Below, piece by piece: positions 1 to 7,441 of a stretch of DNA of 41,876 nt (positions are counted from its first letter, which is position 1; every line of letters starts with the position of its first letter). Location: contig CAMAVR010000029.1 in the NCBI GenBank assembly GCA_945861885.1, positions 1 through 41,876 on the forward strand, read 5' to 3'. The notes beneath the pieces were generated by a model that was not told the origin of the DNA, searched no databases, and saw only the letters and a program-made list of their open reading frames with translations. This stretch comes from Nannocystis exedens (GTDB lineage Bacteria > Myxococcota_A > Polyangia > Polyangiales > Polyangiaceae). The translations under genes and the position numbers were made by a program.

Positions 1-54
1 AATCTGATCTGCCCACGTAAACGTGCCCGTGCCCGTAAACGTGCCCGGTTTTTT
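1..54 (-). repeat. Hexamer-phased intergenic repeat, copy 1 (left arm of 54-bp inverted repeat)
   Basis: Read on the minus strand the core is made of hexamers GGGCAC (A) and GTTTAC (B) in the order A-B-A-A-B, preceded by AAAAAACC. The whole 54-bp stretch is the reverse complement of 993-1046 with a single G/T mismatch (positions 18 and 1029). The match reaches base 1 of the window, so the true repeat may extend further left. Confidence 0.9.
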
Positions 55-107
55 CGGTGCAATGTCGTTCTCAAGCAACTTTGTCCGTCGGCGGTCGATG
101 ATCATTC

Positions 108-467
108 ATGATTCTCGACCACGAAAAACTCGACGTTTATCATCTCGCCCTCGACTTCGTTGTATTCGCAAACGGTCTTATTGAGACGTTGCCGCGCGGA
201 CGCGGTCATTTGGCCGACCAGTTTACGCGCGCCTCGATGTCGATCGTGTTGAATCTTGCCGAAGGCGCCGGAAAGCAATCGAAGCCGGACAAGCGGCGGT
301 ATTATCTGTCATCGCGTGGCTCGGCGACGGAATCGGCTGCGCTGATCGACATTTGCCTAAAGCTCAATATGCTTGACGAGAATGGGCATAAGAAGGGCAA
401 AGAAATGCTCGTGCGCATCGTTTCGATGCTCATCAAGCTCGCGCAGGCTTGCGAAGATGCGGCCTAA
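108..467 (+). CDS. Four-helix-bundle protein, 23S rRNA-intervening-sequence (IVP/S23-like) family
   Basis: This 119-residue protein has the family hallmarks: an N-terminal LDVYHLALDF helix, then LADQFTRASMSIVLNLAEG and a following RGSATESAALID helix. Members fold as a four-helix bundle. They were first named from insertions in 23S rRNA genes, but many sit elsewhere and their role is unknown. Here the gene is not in an rRNA operon; it lies inside a unit bounded by inverted repeats, tail to tail with a decayed transposase, and the two stop codons overlap (464-467). No clear Shine-Dalgarno site precedes the ATG. The family call is firm; the function is not. Confidence 0.88.
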   Translation: MILDHEKLDVYHLALDFVVFANGLIETLPRGRGHLADQFTRASMSIVLNLAEGAGKQSKPDKRRYYLSSRGSATESAALIDICLKLNMLDENGHKKGKEMLVRIVSMLIKLAQACEDAA

Positions 468-933
468 ATTCGGAGCCACAAAAGGGCGCAATCGATAGCG
501 ACAACCGCAGCATAGTTGCGAAGCGTTTTTTCATAGCGTGTGGCGAAGCGACGCGCCTGTTTGAGTGGAATCACTGCATTGCAATTCTGCTCTTGAAGTG
601 CCGCTCGTAAATCTTCGGAGTCGTAAGCTTTGTCGGCCAACAGGCATCGCGACATGACGCGAGCAACGAGCATCTTCGCGGACTTGCTGTCGTGACGTTG
701 CCCTTCGGTAATTTCAAACGTTGCCGGTAAACCGAGCGCGTCGACGACAAGATGAACTTTGGTGGAAAGGCCGCCGCGCCGGTTCGACGCCACCACAGCA
801 CGGCTTCAATGAAGTTGCGGTTGTCCTTCGGCGGACGACCTCGTCCTCGCTTGGAGGTGAGTACTGCCTCTACTTTTGCCCGCTGCGCATCGCTTAACTG
901 TTTTCGCACCATTGCGATTTGCCGATTAAGCAC
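464..933 (-). pseudogene. IS5-family transposase remnant (internally deleted, frameshifted)
   Basis: The 5' part (933 down to about 795) encodes the IS5-type N-terminus, with KRGRGRPPKDNR and FIEAVLWW. A second frame, starting at 796, continues with RRGGLSTKVHLVVDALG, then GQRHDSKSAK, ADKAYDSEDLR and finally ATRYEKTLRNYAA. Between the two parts the segment that normally holds the first catalytic Asp is missing. Near the 3' end the VIP motif is followed almost directly by the ATRY motif, so the stretch with the catalytic Glu is gone as well. Only the middle Asp (in ADKAYD) remains. The first deletion sits where WRRTG and ASNRRGG coding sequences share the bases TGGCGTCGAACCGG, suggesting microhomology-mediated loss. 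It cannot encode an active transposase. Confidence 0.85.
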
Positions 934-992
934 ACAATGAATGCGATTAAAATAGGTGAATTGTATTGTCTCAGGTTGGCAACTTTGGTCTC

Positions 993-1046
993 AAAAAACC
1001 GGGCACGTTTACGGGCACGGGCACGTTTGCGTGGGCAGATCAGATT
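993..1046 (+). repeat. Hexamer-phased intergenic repeat, copy 2 (right arm of 54-bp inverted repeat)
   Basis: AAAAAACC is followed by hexamers A-B-A-A and GTTTGC (a B variant), then GTGGGC and GATCAGATT. Apart from one base it is the reverse complement of 1-54. The shared GTGGGCAGATCAGATT flank is absent from the other copies, so copies 1 and 2 are specifically related to each other. Confidence 0.9.
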
Positions 1047-1081
1047 TTGAGATCACGCTTTAGTGGCAAGAGGCTAAGCGG

Positions 1082-2452
1082 TCATCCAAGGCCGGGTATT
1101 GGCTGGACGGGGCGAGCCACTTTCCGCACGTAGAAATAGTTCAATATAAAAAACGCGATCTGAAAAGCGGCATATCCGTACAATATCCGTTCAAAAGACC
1201 AATGCCGATACGAGCCGAACGTGACGCAGGCCGCGAGAACTATAAAGCTGATAAAATAGACCTTCAGCAGCGCTTTCACGTTATCGGTGAACCTCAACAG
1301 AGACTGCCATATCAACGTCGCACTATTTAAGCACGATGAGATGGTGTAAACGAGCAGTGCGGGATAGGCCACGACATAGCTCTTTCCGAAATTCTCTAAG
1401 AGCATGCGGCCTGCTAACGCGACAAAGATACAAAACGCGATACTTAGGCCAGTGGTTGTAAGAAGTGCACGATTGACGAGACTTTGCACGGCTTTGAAGT
1501 CTTTTGCTTCCCACAACGAACCAATATGCACTTCAGAAACACCGAGAATGGAGTACATGATGCTTGTCAGGAAATATCCACTGATTGACGTAATTGCCAT
1601 ATAAAATCCGAGATACTCCTTATTCTCATGGAACAGATTCATCGCGCCCATCACCGATGTATCGATGCTGGAGTAAATTACGTTGTAAAATAAGATGGGG
1701 ATTGCGTACGTCACCCACACCTTTCGGACTTCTTTTGGCTTTTCAGTCCACACGGGCGACGGAAGGTGGTGAGCGATCGCTGTCGCCTGGCAAATTATCA
1801 GAATAACCATAGAAAACCCGTACGCATACAGCGCGTAGTGGGCGTGTTCGCGACCATAAAAATAGTAGTAAACTATGACAAATAGAAAAAATATCAGTGG
1901 GGCAATAATTCCCCGAATAATAATCGCCTCGGTCTGGCACTCAAGCGCGGTCAAGATGTAGTCAAAGCACGACATCACGCTCAAGCACGGGACAATCCAC
2001 AGGAACAGCAGGATCGGATTCGAAGTTTCCACGAGCGTGAAATACTCCTCAAGACTCGACAGCTTTCCATGCAGAAAACTAATAATAATAAAACCAATAC
2101 TGACGAGAATTAGCGGCGCCGAGACACAAGCAAAAAACTTCGTCAGAAACTCGAGAAAGCCTCGAAGCAAATCGTGTTTTTTTAAGCTCGCGTACATCGA
2201 AACGAAAAATTCGCCCGATTCATCAAAACCAAAAAGAACGAACGTAGCCACGGTCCACAGAGTATTTACGATCAGGCCGTACAGCCCGTAATCTTTTGTC
2301 GGAAGCACCCGCGCTAAAACGGCGTTTACAAAATAGATTGCGACGTAGCACACCAAATTGAGTGCTATTATAATAATTGTTTTTCTTAGTATCCCCTCGG
2401 GCAATACTGCACTTGTCGTCTGTTTCGCGGTATTAGTGTCGGTACCGGCCAT
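1082..2452 (-). CDS. Polysaccharide flippase, MOP superfamily (Wzx-like), copy 2
   Basis: This 456-residue protein is almost wholly hydrophobic, with many membrane segments. The first, near residues 24-45, is followed by LARVLPTKDYGLYGL, typical of oligosaccharide flippases that move lipid-linked sugar units across the inner membrane. It is clearly homologous along its full length to the next gene upstream (for example LKKHDLLRGF, HGKLSS versus QGKLSS, and the VWVTYAIPI / TWVTYAIPI segment). The ATG at 2450-2452 follows a GGGGGGG stretch that can serve as ribosome binding site. Only 27 bases separate it from the upstream paralogue, so they are probably one transcript. The DNA is richer in A and T than the neighbourhood, which hints at transfer. 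The substrate is unknown. Confidence 0.82.
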   Translation of the reverse strand: MAGTDTNTAKQTTSAVLPEGILRKTIIIIALNLVCYVAIYFVNAVLARVLPTKDYGLYGLIVNTLWTVATFVLFGFDESGEFFVSMYASLKKHDLLRGFLEFLTKFFACVSAPLILVSIGFIIISFLHGKLSSLEEYFTLVETSNPILLFLWIVPCLSVMSCFDYILTALECQTEAIIIRGIIAPLIFFLFVIVYYYFYGREHAHYALYAYGFSMVILIICQATAIAHHLPSPVWTEKPKEVRKVWVTYAIPILFYNVIYSSIDTSVMGAMNLFHENKEYLGFYMAITSISGYFLTSIMYSILGVSEVHIGSLWEAKDFKAVQSLVNRALLTTTGLSIAFCIFVALAGRMLLENFGKSYVVAYPALLVYTISSCLNSATLIWQSLLRFTDNVKALLKVYFISFIVLAACVTFGSYRHWSFERILYGYAAFQIAFFILNYFYVRKVARPVQPIPGLG

Positions 2453-2479
2453 GAATCCCCCCCCTGCACTGCGTAGCGA

Positions 2480-3847
2480 TCAAAGAACCGGAATTAGGCT
2501 AATGGGACGAGCCGCTTTTCTGACGTAGTAGATGCACACGAGCAATGTCACAACTTGAAATGCGGCGTATGCCCACAATATCTTATCAAGAGACCATTGC
2601 CGGTAGCAGCCAAAACCAACACCGATCAGCAATACAACAAAACCTGCAATATATACTTTAAGTAAATATTTTACGTTGTCGGTAAACTTTAGGAGCGACT
2701 GCCATATGATCGTTCCGGCATTCAAAGACGCAGATATCGTGTAAATTAAAAGTGCAGGATAGGCCTCCACATAGCCGGGGCCGAAATTTTCAAGCAATTT
2801 GTGCCCCGCGATGACCACAAAAAGACAAAAAAGCGCGCAAAATCCGACGGAGAAAGCCAGCGCTTTATTTATCAAAGACTGCACGGCTCTAAAGTCTTTT
2901 TGTTCCCACAATGGGCCTATATACACTTCAAACACGCTAGCGATCGAACTCATAATACTTACTAGAAAATATCCGCTAATCGAAGAGATAGCCATGTAGA
3001 GACCGAGATACTCCTTGTTCACGTGGAAGAGATGCATCTCGCCCATTACGGAAGTGTCGATCCCGAAATAAATTAAGTCACAGAAGAAGATCGGGATTGC
3101 ATACGTCACCCACGTTTTCACGACGCGTTTTGGCTTTTCTGCCCATACGACAGTGGGAATGCGGCGAACTATCGTTGCCGCCTGGAGACCAATTGTTACA
3201 AGTATAGAAAGACAATAGAGATAGACCGCGTAGTGCATATGTTCGCGGCCGAACAAGTAGTAATACCCACCGATAGATATGAGCATTACCAAAGGGCCGA
3301 CAATCCCTCGGTACACTAGCGTTTGAATCTGGGCGCCCAACGCGTACAGCACCGCTTCGAGACAGGCCATCGCGCCGAGAAACGGCGCGATCCAGATGAA
3401 GAGCACTAGAGGATGCGAAGCTTCTATGAGCTTAAGGGCCTCTTCGCGACTCGACAGCTTTCCTTGCATGAAGCTAACAACAATAAAAACAAGGCTAATG
3501 AGTACGAATGGCGTCGCAACGAAAACAAAAATCTTCGCCAAAAATTGGAAGAAACCTCGCAACAAGTCATGCTTTTTTAGGCTCGCGTAGACCGAGATAA
3601 AAAACTCGCTTGTGTCGTCAAAGCCAAACAGAGCAAACGTACCGATCGTTATAAGAGTATTCACGATCAGGCCGTACATCCCGTAGTCTCTTGTCGACAT
3701 GACTCGCGCGAGAACGGCGTTTAAACAGTACATTACGACGTAACACGCGAGATTAAGCGCGATGATTACGACTGTTTTTCTTATGATACCGGCCGGCAGC
3801 GCCGGAGGTTTTGTTACTTGCGCGGGATTGATATCGGTACCGGCCAT
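2480..3847 (-). CDS. Polysaccharide flippase, MOP superfamily (Wzx-like), copy 1
   Basis: A multi-spanning membrane protein of the oligosaccharide flippase type, with the N-terminal VLARVMSTRDYGMYGL motif and a chain of about a dozen hydrophobic segments. The open frame reaches 3889, but the ATG at 3845-3847 gives an N-terminus (MAGTDINPAQ) matching that of the downstream paralogue (MAGTDTNTAK), and a GAGGGGGG site lies just upstream, so I chose it. The gene heads a tandem pair that probably arose by duplication. No glycosyltransferase is adjacent, which is unusual for a Wzx; Ugd and an epimerase lie about 26 kb away. Divergent from the lysyl-oxidase lipoprotein gene. Confidence 0.82.
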   Translation of the reverse strand: MAGTDINPAQVTKPPALPAGIIRKTVVIIALNLACYVVMYCLNAVLARVMSTRDYGMYGLIVNTLITIGTFALFGFDDTSEFFISVYASLKKHDLLRGFFQFLAKIFVFVATPFVLISLVFIVVSFMQGKLSSREEALKLIEASHPLVLFIWIAPFLGAMACLEAVLYALGAQIQTLVYRGIVGPLVMLISIGGYYYLFGREHMHYAVYLYCLSILVTIGLQAATIVRRIPTVVWAEKPKRVVKTWVTYAIPIFFCDLIYFGIDTSVMGEMHLFHVNKEYLGLYMAISSISGYFLVSIMSSIASVFEVYIGPLWEQKDFRAVQSLINKALAFSVGFCALFCLFVVIAGHKLLENFGPGYVEAYPALLIYTISASLNAGTIIWQSLLKFTDNVKYLLKVYIAGFVVLLIGVGFGCYRQWSLDKILWAYAAFQVVTLLVCIYYVRKAARPISLIPVL

Positions 3848-3998
3848 GCACGCCCCCCCTCGCATTAGGGTAACAGCGTTGCACCGCATCGCGCGCGTGA
3901 TTTGCCTTAATATCTAGCGGGAGAGCGTGGACGCGATCGACACGCATCACCCTACCTGTGCTGGAAAAAAATGCGGCGACTTGTTACCGAGCGCAGGC

Positions 3999-5936
3999 AT
4001 GCTGATTCGCTCTTTTGCTTCATCCTTTTCGGCTCTTGCTCTTCTTTCAGTTATGGCGTGCTCGTCGGAGACAAGCGTACCATCGGGCTCGGGTGACGAT
4101 AGGCGCCCGCGCCCTCACACGTCGGGCACCACCGGAGAGTTCGCGGGCGACCCCGGCGCACTCGTACGAGTCACCGCAAACAGTCGCGTCGGCGTGCTGC
4201 TCGATGAACTCCCAGCATCGATTCGCGATCGCAGCGCCAAAACGCTGATCGAAAAACCGGAATCGTATTGGCTCGAGCGCGCTAAAAATCAGCTTGAATT
4301 AACGACGTATCGCCTCGTGTTTAGGTCGACGTACTATCCAAAAAAGCCGCGCGCACAGCTCCAACTTCCCGATCGATCGGTGTGGAACATCGCGTTCAAC
4401 GATCCGGCTGGAAAAAAGGCTGCGGCGCACCGCGAAACGATAAACGGCCACGATTATGTCGTCGTCGACTTCCAATTCGACACCGCGCTTTTGGCAGAGA
4501 AGGCATCGGTTGTCAGGTCCGAGCCAAATTTGGGGCGCGTCGGCGGCTATTGGGAAGAGCCGTTTTCGTTTCCGATCGACCCAGAGCTAATCGTGCAGCG
4601 CACCGGCTACGCATGCATGGATGAAGCGCAATTCCCTCCGAACAGCGTCGACACCGAGGATGTGATTTTCTTTTACGACCAAGATTGCGACGTCGAAGAG
4701 GCGCCAACGCCAACAGGGTGTCACCAGCATATGCCGCTACCAACGCTATCGTGCCGCGACGCGCTCGATCAATTCGTCGGTCGGGTCGACACCAAAGTAC
4801 TGTTTCGTCGCATCGAATGGGATGCAAAGCTCGCCGATCAGGTGCGCGTAGGAGAAGTCACGAATCCAAACGGCGCCGATCTCTCCGTCGTGAAATCAGA
4901 ACTCGAAGTGAACCGAGTCACGTATCGGTACATCCCTGAAGATTCATGCGCAATCGCAGAAAAATGCGTCAACGCGCCAGGGTGGCGGCGCCTTTTGCAG
5001 TTCAATGCGAGCGAACAGAATACCGGAGTCGATCCTGTTCATCTGGGCGATGTCGACTACTTCATCGCCAACCCTGACGCTCCGACCGAGCTTTCAAGTC
5101 ACAATATTTTCGAGTTCAGCGCGTGCCACGGCCACTATCATTTTAGCCATTACGGGCAATTTCACTACGGTGCGCAGGATGGCGGCAAACGAGCGTTCTG
5201 TCTCGAGAGCACGAATCGCTACAGCAACAACGAGTCAAGCCCACTCGATTCGCCCTATTATGATTGCGCATATCAGGGGATTCAGGCCGGCTGGGGCGAC
5301 CAATACAACGCGGGGATCGAGTGCCAATGGATCGACGTGACCGATGTCGCCGCGCCATCAACACACAATCTCAAATTCCAATCCAACCCAGATGCATTTC
5401 TCTGCGAGGGCGATCCGGTCTACACGCGAGCGGGCGATTTAGCGTTTGAACCGACAGAGTTTAAAACAGCAACCGGCGCACCAGTCGACCGCCCGAAATG
5501 CGATTTTTTCAGCGACAACTGGGCAAAAAACAACGAACAGGCGGTCCCGGTAACCCTGCCGAAAGCAGGCGAAGGGCTCATAACGTCGGAGTGCACACGC
5601 GGCCAGATCGGGCCCAGACGCAATTGCGGATTTAAAGCGAACAGCACACTAGAATCGTGCGCACCGGGGCAGGTAGTAACCCGCACCTGTTCAATTCCGA
5701 GCGGCAGCGCGCCGCAAGTCGCCCGCTGGTGCGAAGCAAGCAAAGTGTTAAACGCGGGGATGGCATGCGCCGAAAGCGACGCACTGGCCAACGTGACGAT
5801 CGAAGAGGCAGCGCCGCTCACCACAACGTTCCCATGCCCCGACAAGCGAAGCGACGCAGAGCCGGGCGGGAGCTACGCGATCTACACCGGCGTATCGTTC
5901 CCGGGCGACGCCGAAGGGGTCGTCACGTGTCAATAA
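3999..5936 (+). CDS. Lysyl oxidase family lipoprotein
   Basis: The chosen ATG (3999) starts a lipoprotein signal with SVMAC as lipobox, followed by a Ser/Gly/Arg-rich linker; the open frame begins earlier, at 3927, without a signal. The C-terminal half carries a lysyl oxidase domain: the copper site CHGHYHF near residues 376-382, GGKRAFCLES with the Lys near residue 397, and AGWGDQYNAGIECQWIDVTD with the Tyr near residue 436. In animal lysyl oxidases the equivalent Lys and Tyr form the lysine tyrosylquinone cofactor, and both appear conserved here. Animal enzymes oxidise peptidyl-lysine to cross-linkable aldehydes; the bacterial substrate is not established. The protein would be anchored in an envelope membrane. 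The Cys-rich segments around the domain suggest disulfides. Confidence 0.82.
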   Translation: MLIRSFASSFSALALLSVMACSSETSVPSGSGDDRRPRPHTSGTTGEFAGDPGALVRVTANSRVGVLLDELPASIRDRSAKTLIEKPESYWLERAKNQLELTTYRLVFRSTYYPKKPRAQLQLPDRSVWNIAFNDPAGKKAAAHRETINGHDYVVVDFQFDTALLAEKASVVRSEPNLGRVGGYWEEPFSFPIDPELIVQRTGYACMDEAQFPPNSVDTEDVIFFYDQDCDVEEAPTPTGCHQHMPLPTLSCRDALDQFVGRVDTKVLFRRIEWDAKLADQVRVGEVTNPNGADLSVVKSELEVNRVTYRYIPEDSCAIAEKCVNAPGWRRLLQFNASEQNTGVDPVHLGDVDYFIANPDAPTELSSHNIFEFSACHGHYHFSHYGQFHYGAQDGGKRAFCLESTNRYSNNESSPLDSPYYDCAYQGIQAGWGDQYNAGIECQWIDVTDVAAPSTHNLKFQSNPDAFLCEGDPVYTRAGDLAFEPTEFKTATGAPVDRPKCDFFSDNWAKNNEQAVPVTLPKAGEGLITSECTRGQIGPRRNCGFKANSTLESCAPGQVVTRTCSIPSGSAPQVARWCEASKVLNAGMACAESDALANVTIEEAAPLTTTFPCPDKRSDAEPGGSYAIYTGVSFPGDAEGVVTCQ

Positions 5937-5944
5937 GAGCAAAG

Positions 5945-6721
5945 CTATGGTAGCTCGGCCACGTTTCCGCCGAGAAGCCTCGCGATCAAACTCTCAAGCT
6001 CGATTCGTCGAGCCGCCAATCGCTGGGTATTCTCAAGAGATAGTTCCGAGTTAGCCACGGCCCGCGCAGTCCCCGAGCGCATTTCTAAAAAATATACATT
6101 GCTCCGCAGCGCCGCGCTGATTTGCTTAGCCATCTCATCAGGAGTCCCGTTCGACGCGAGGACACCAGCACTCAGGCTAAGAACCTCGCGATATATCTTC
6201 GTCCGCGCGCCGCCCATCACGTCACGACTCCTCACAAGTTCCTCGGAGCGGTCGATGATTGTCCGAATTCCGCTGACCGCGCGCGCAACCTGCAGAGAAG
6301 GCACCCGAGCGCCCAACGGGCTCGGGCCTGACGCGCGCGAAACAGGCGGAGCAACCGCAACAGGAGGCGCCACTGGCCCCGCAACATCCGACAACTCAGC
6401 AAGAAGCGAATCAATCCAAGAGCCGTCAGGAAATTGGCAGTCAAACGCCCGGAAAGCAGCGTGATTCGAGTCAAGCACACCGGGCGAGTGGGCAAAATGC
6501 TCCGCCGAAAAATGCCCAAGATCAATATTCAAAAAGCTCAAGTCAAACGGCGAACCAGAAGACGACTCCAATAAGCGCCCAGCATCATCCGGCCACGGCG
6601 CAGCAACACCAGCATCCACGCGAACAGCCAAAGAAGAGACGCCAAAAGGCTCGTCCAGTTCATAAGAATCAGAACAGCCAACAAAAGCGCCAACAAAACA
6701 AACCACCAATATTCGCAGCAT
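5945..6721 (-). CDS. Hypothetical lipoprotein
   Basis: A 258-residue protein whose N-terminus (MLRILVVCFVGAFVGC) is a short lipoprotein signal with a good lipobox. After it come an acidic, Pro-rich region and a Pro/Ala-rich linker (around 6330-6390), then a helical C-terminal third with heptad-like Leu/Ala spacing. I recognise no family. It converges on the lysyl-oxidase lipoprotein gene with only 8 bases between stop codons. No Shine-Dalgarno site is evident before the ATG. Confidence 0.6.
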   Translation of the reverse strand: MLRILVVCFVGAFVGCSDSYELDEPFGVSSLAVRVDAGVAAPWPDDAGRLLESSSGSPFDLSFLNIDLGHFSAEHFAHSPGVLDSNHAAFRAFDCQFPDGSWIDSLLAELSDVAGPVAPPVAVAPPVSRASGPSPLGARVPSLQVARAVSGIRTIIDRSEELVRSRDVMGGARTKIYREVLSLSAGVLASNGTPDEMAKQISAALRSNVYFLEMRSGTARAVANSELSLENTQRLAARRIELESLIARLLGGNVAELP

Positions 6722-6793
6722 GAAAAACCCAAATGGAGAGGGGAGTCAGTAAGACCATACCGAGCGAGAGCGGGGCGAGGGCAAAGCCCAAGC

Positions 6794-6867
6794 AAGAACC
6801 AAAAGCGAAAAAACAAGCTGGGTTCGGGGCAAGAACCAAAAGCGAAAAAACAAGCTGGGTTCGGGGC
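6794..6867. repeat. 37-bp perfect tandem duplication downstream of ssrA
   Basis: Two identical 37-bp units (6794-6830 and 6831-6867) abut each other. Each contains, on the minus strand, the 3' arm of the ssrA terminator plus its T tract, so the duplication yields a second terminator arm. Confidence 0.9.
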
Positions 6868-6973
6868 AAGACCAAGCGCTAACGGGCTTTCGGGGGCGGG
6901 GCGTACTCCGCGTACGTTCCGCCCCCGAAAGCCCGTTAACGCGAAGGTATTGCCCCGAAACCAGCTTGTTTTT
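6845..6973 (-). terminator. Putative ssrA terminator with a nested palindrome
   Basis: On the minus strand, directly after the tmRNA, the segment 6973-6950 pairs with 6869-6846 in a 24-bp stem with one mismatch. The 3' arm is followed by a run of six T, as in a Rho-independent terminator. The loop between the arms holds a second, self-contained palindrome (6876-6942). A further perfect copy of the 3' arm and T tract lies at 6832-6808. Confidence 0.75.
6876..6942. repeat. 31-bp palindrome inserted in the ssrA terminator loop
   Basis: Arms 6876-6906 and 6912-6942 are complementary over 31 bp with three mismatches (mostly G-U compatible) and a 5-base loop (TCCGC). The arms contain GGGCTTTCGGGGGCGG, and there is no T tract of its own. 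It looks like an inserted palindromic element rather than the terminator proper. Confidence 0.8.
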
Positions 6974-6974
6974 G

Positions 6975-7330
6975 TGGAGGCGCTGGGAATCGAACCCAGT
7001 TCCGAAAATTCCAACGACAAGGATCTACGTGCGTATCCGATAATTTATATTGCTCTCGATTGCGCCTATCGGCGGGCTCGCGCGAGAGCTATTTACCTGT
7101 TTAATCTCGTCTCACGCCCGGTAACCCGACGCTCGACTATCCAGCTTAATGACGCCCTTCCGGAGGCGCTGGCGGGCCTCTCGGTCAGACGGCTTACAAG
7201 TTACCTAATCAGGCAACTGCGAGCATTGCGTTATCGTTCGCAATTAGGGTTTCCGCGGATTTTTACGTGGATCAGCGGGCCACGGCACGCACCTATGTAG
7301 CTGTTATCTCCGTCGAAGCCGATCGCCCCC
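6975..7330 (-). ncRNA. ssrA: Transfer-messenger RNA (tmRNA)
   Basis: Read on the minus strand, the 5' end (7330) is GGGGGCGATCGGCTTCGACG, the classic tmRNA start. It pairs over seven bases with CGCCTCC at the 3' end (6982-6976), next to the T arm GGGTTCGATTCCC. The resume codon GCG is at 7241-7239 and the tag reads ANDNAMLAVA, ending with TGA at 7211-7209 followed by an in-frame TAG. The 356-nt length is usual. tmRNA rescues stalled ribosomes and tags the unfinished protein for proteolysis. After discriminator A (6975) the genome reads CAA, so the CCA end is not encoded and must be added. Protein frames crossing this region are spurious. Confidence 0.96.
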
Positions 7331-7351
7331 GTGACGATACGTCTAGTCTCC

Positions 7352-7379
7352 AGCGTAGACGCCAAGCAAATTTCGTCAA
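7352..7379 (-). promoter_or_regulatory. Possible ssrA promoter
   Basis: On the minus strand TTGACG (7379-7374) and TACGCT (7357-7352) are separated by 16 bases, resembling -35 and -10 boxes. Transcription would begin about 14 bases before the mature tmRNA 5' end, leaving a short leader for RNase P to remove. The -10 box is weak and the call rests on position and resemblance only. Confidence 0.4.
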
Positions 7380-7441
7380 GGCTCGCAAAGCTCTATATAT
7401 CCTTGCTTTTTGCTCAAATTTCTCTTTGCTTCCCCTTCCCC

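Noticed and set aside
5420..5845. A 141-residue frame opposite the lysyl oxidase gene
   Set aside because: No motif or ribosome site; the plus-strand gene accounts for it.
6538..7300. Open frames on both strands over 6538-7020 and 6950-7300
   Set aside because: They cross the tmRNA and its terminator; the RNA gene explains the region.
7331..7441. N-terminal extension of the SprT-like protein back to 7331
   Set aside because: It would overlap the ssrA promoter and leader and has no domain content; the ATG at 7442 is preferred.
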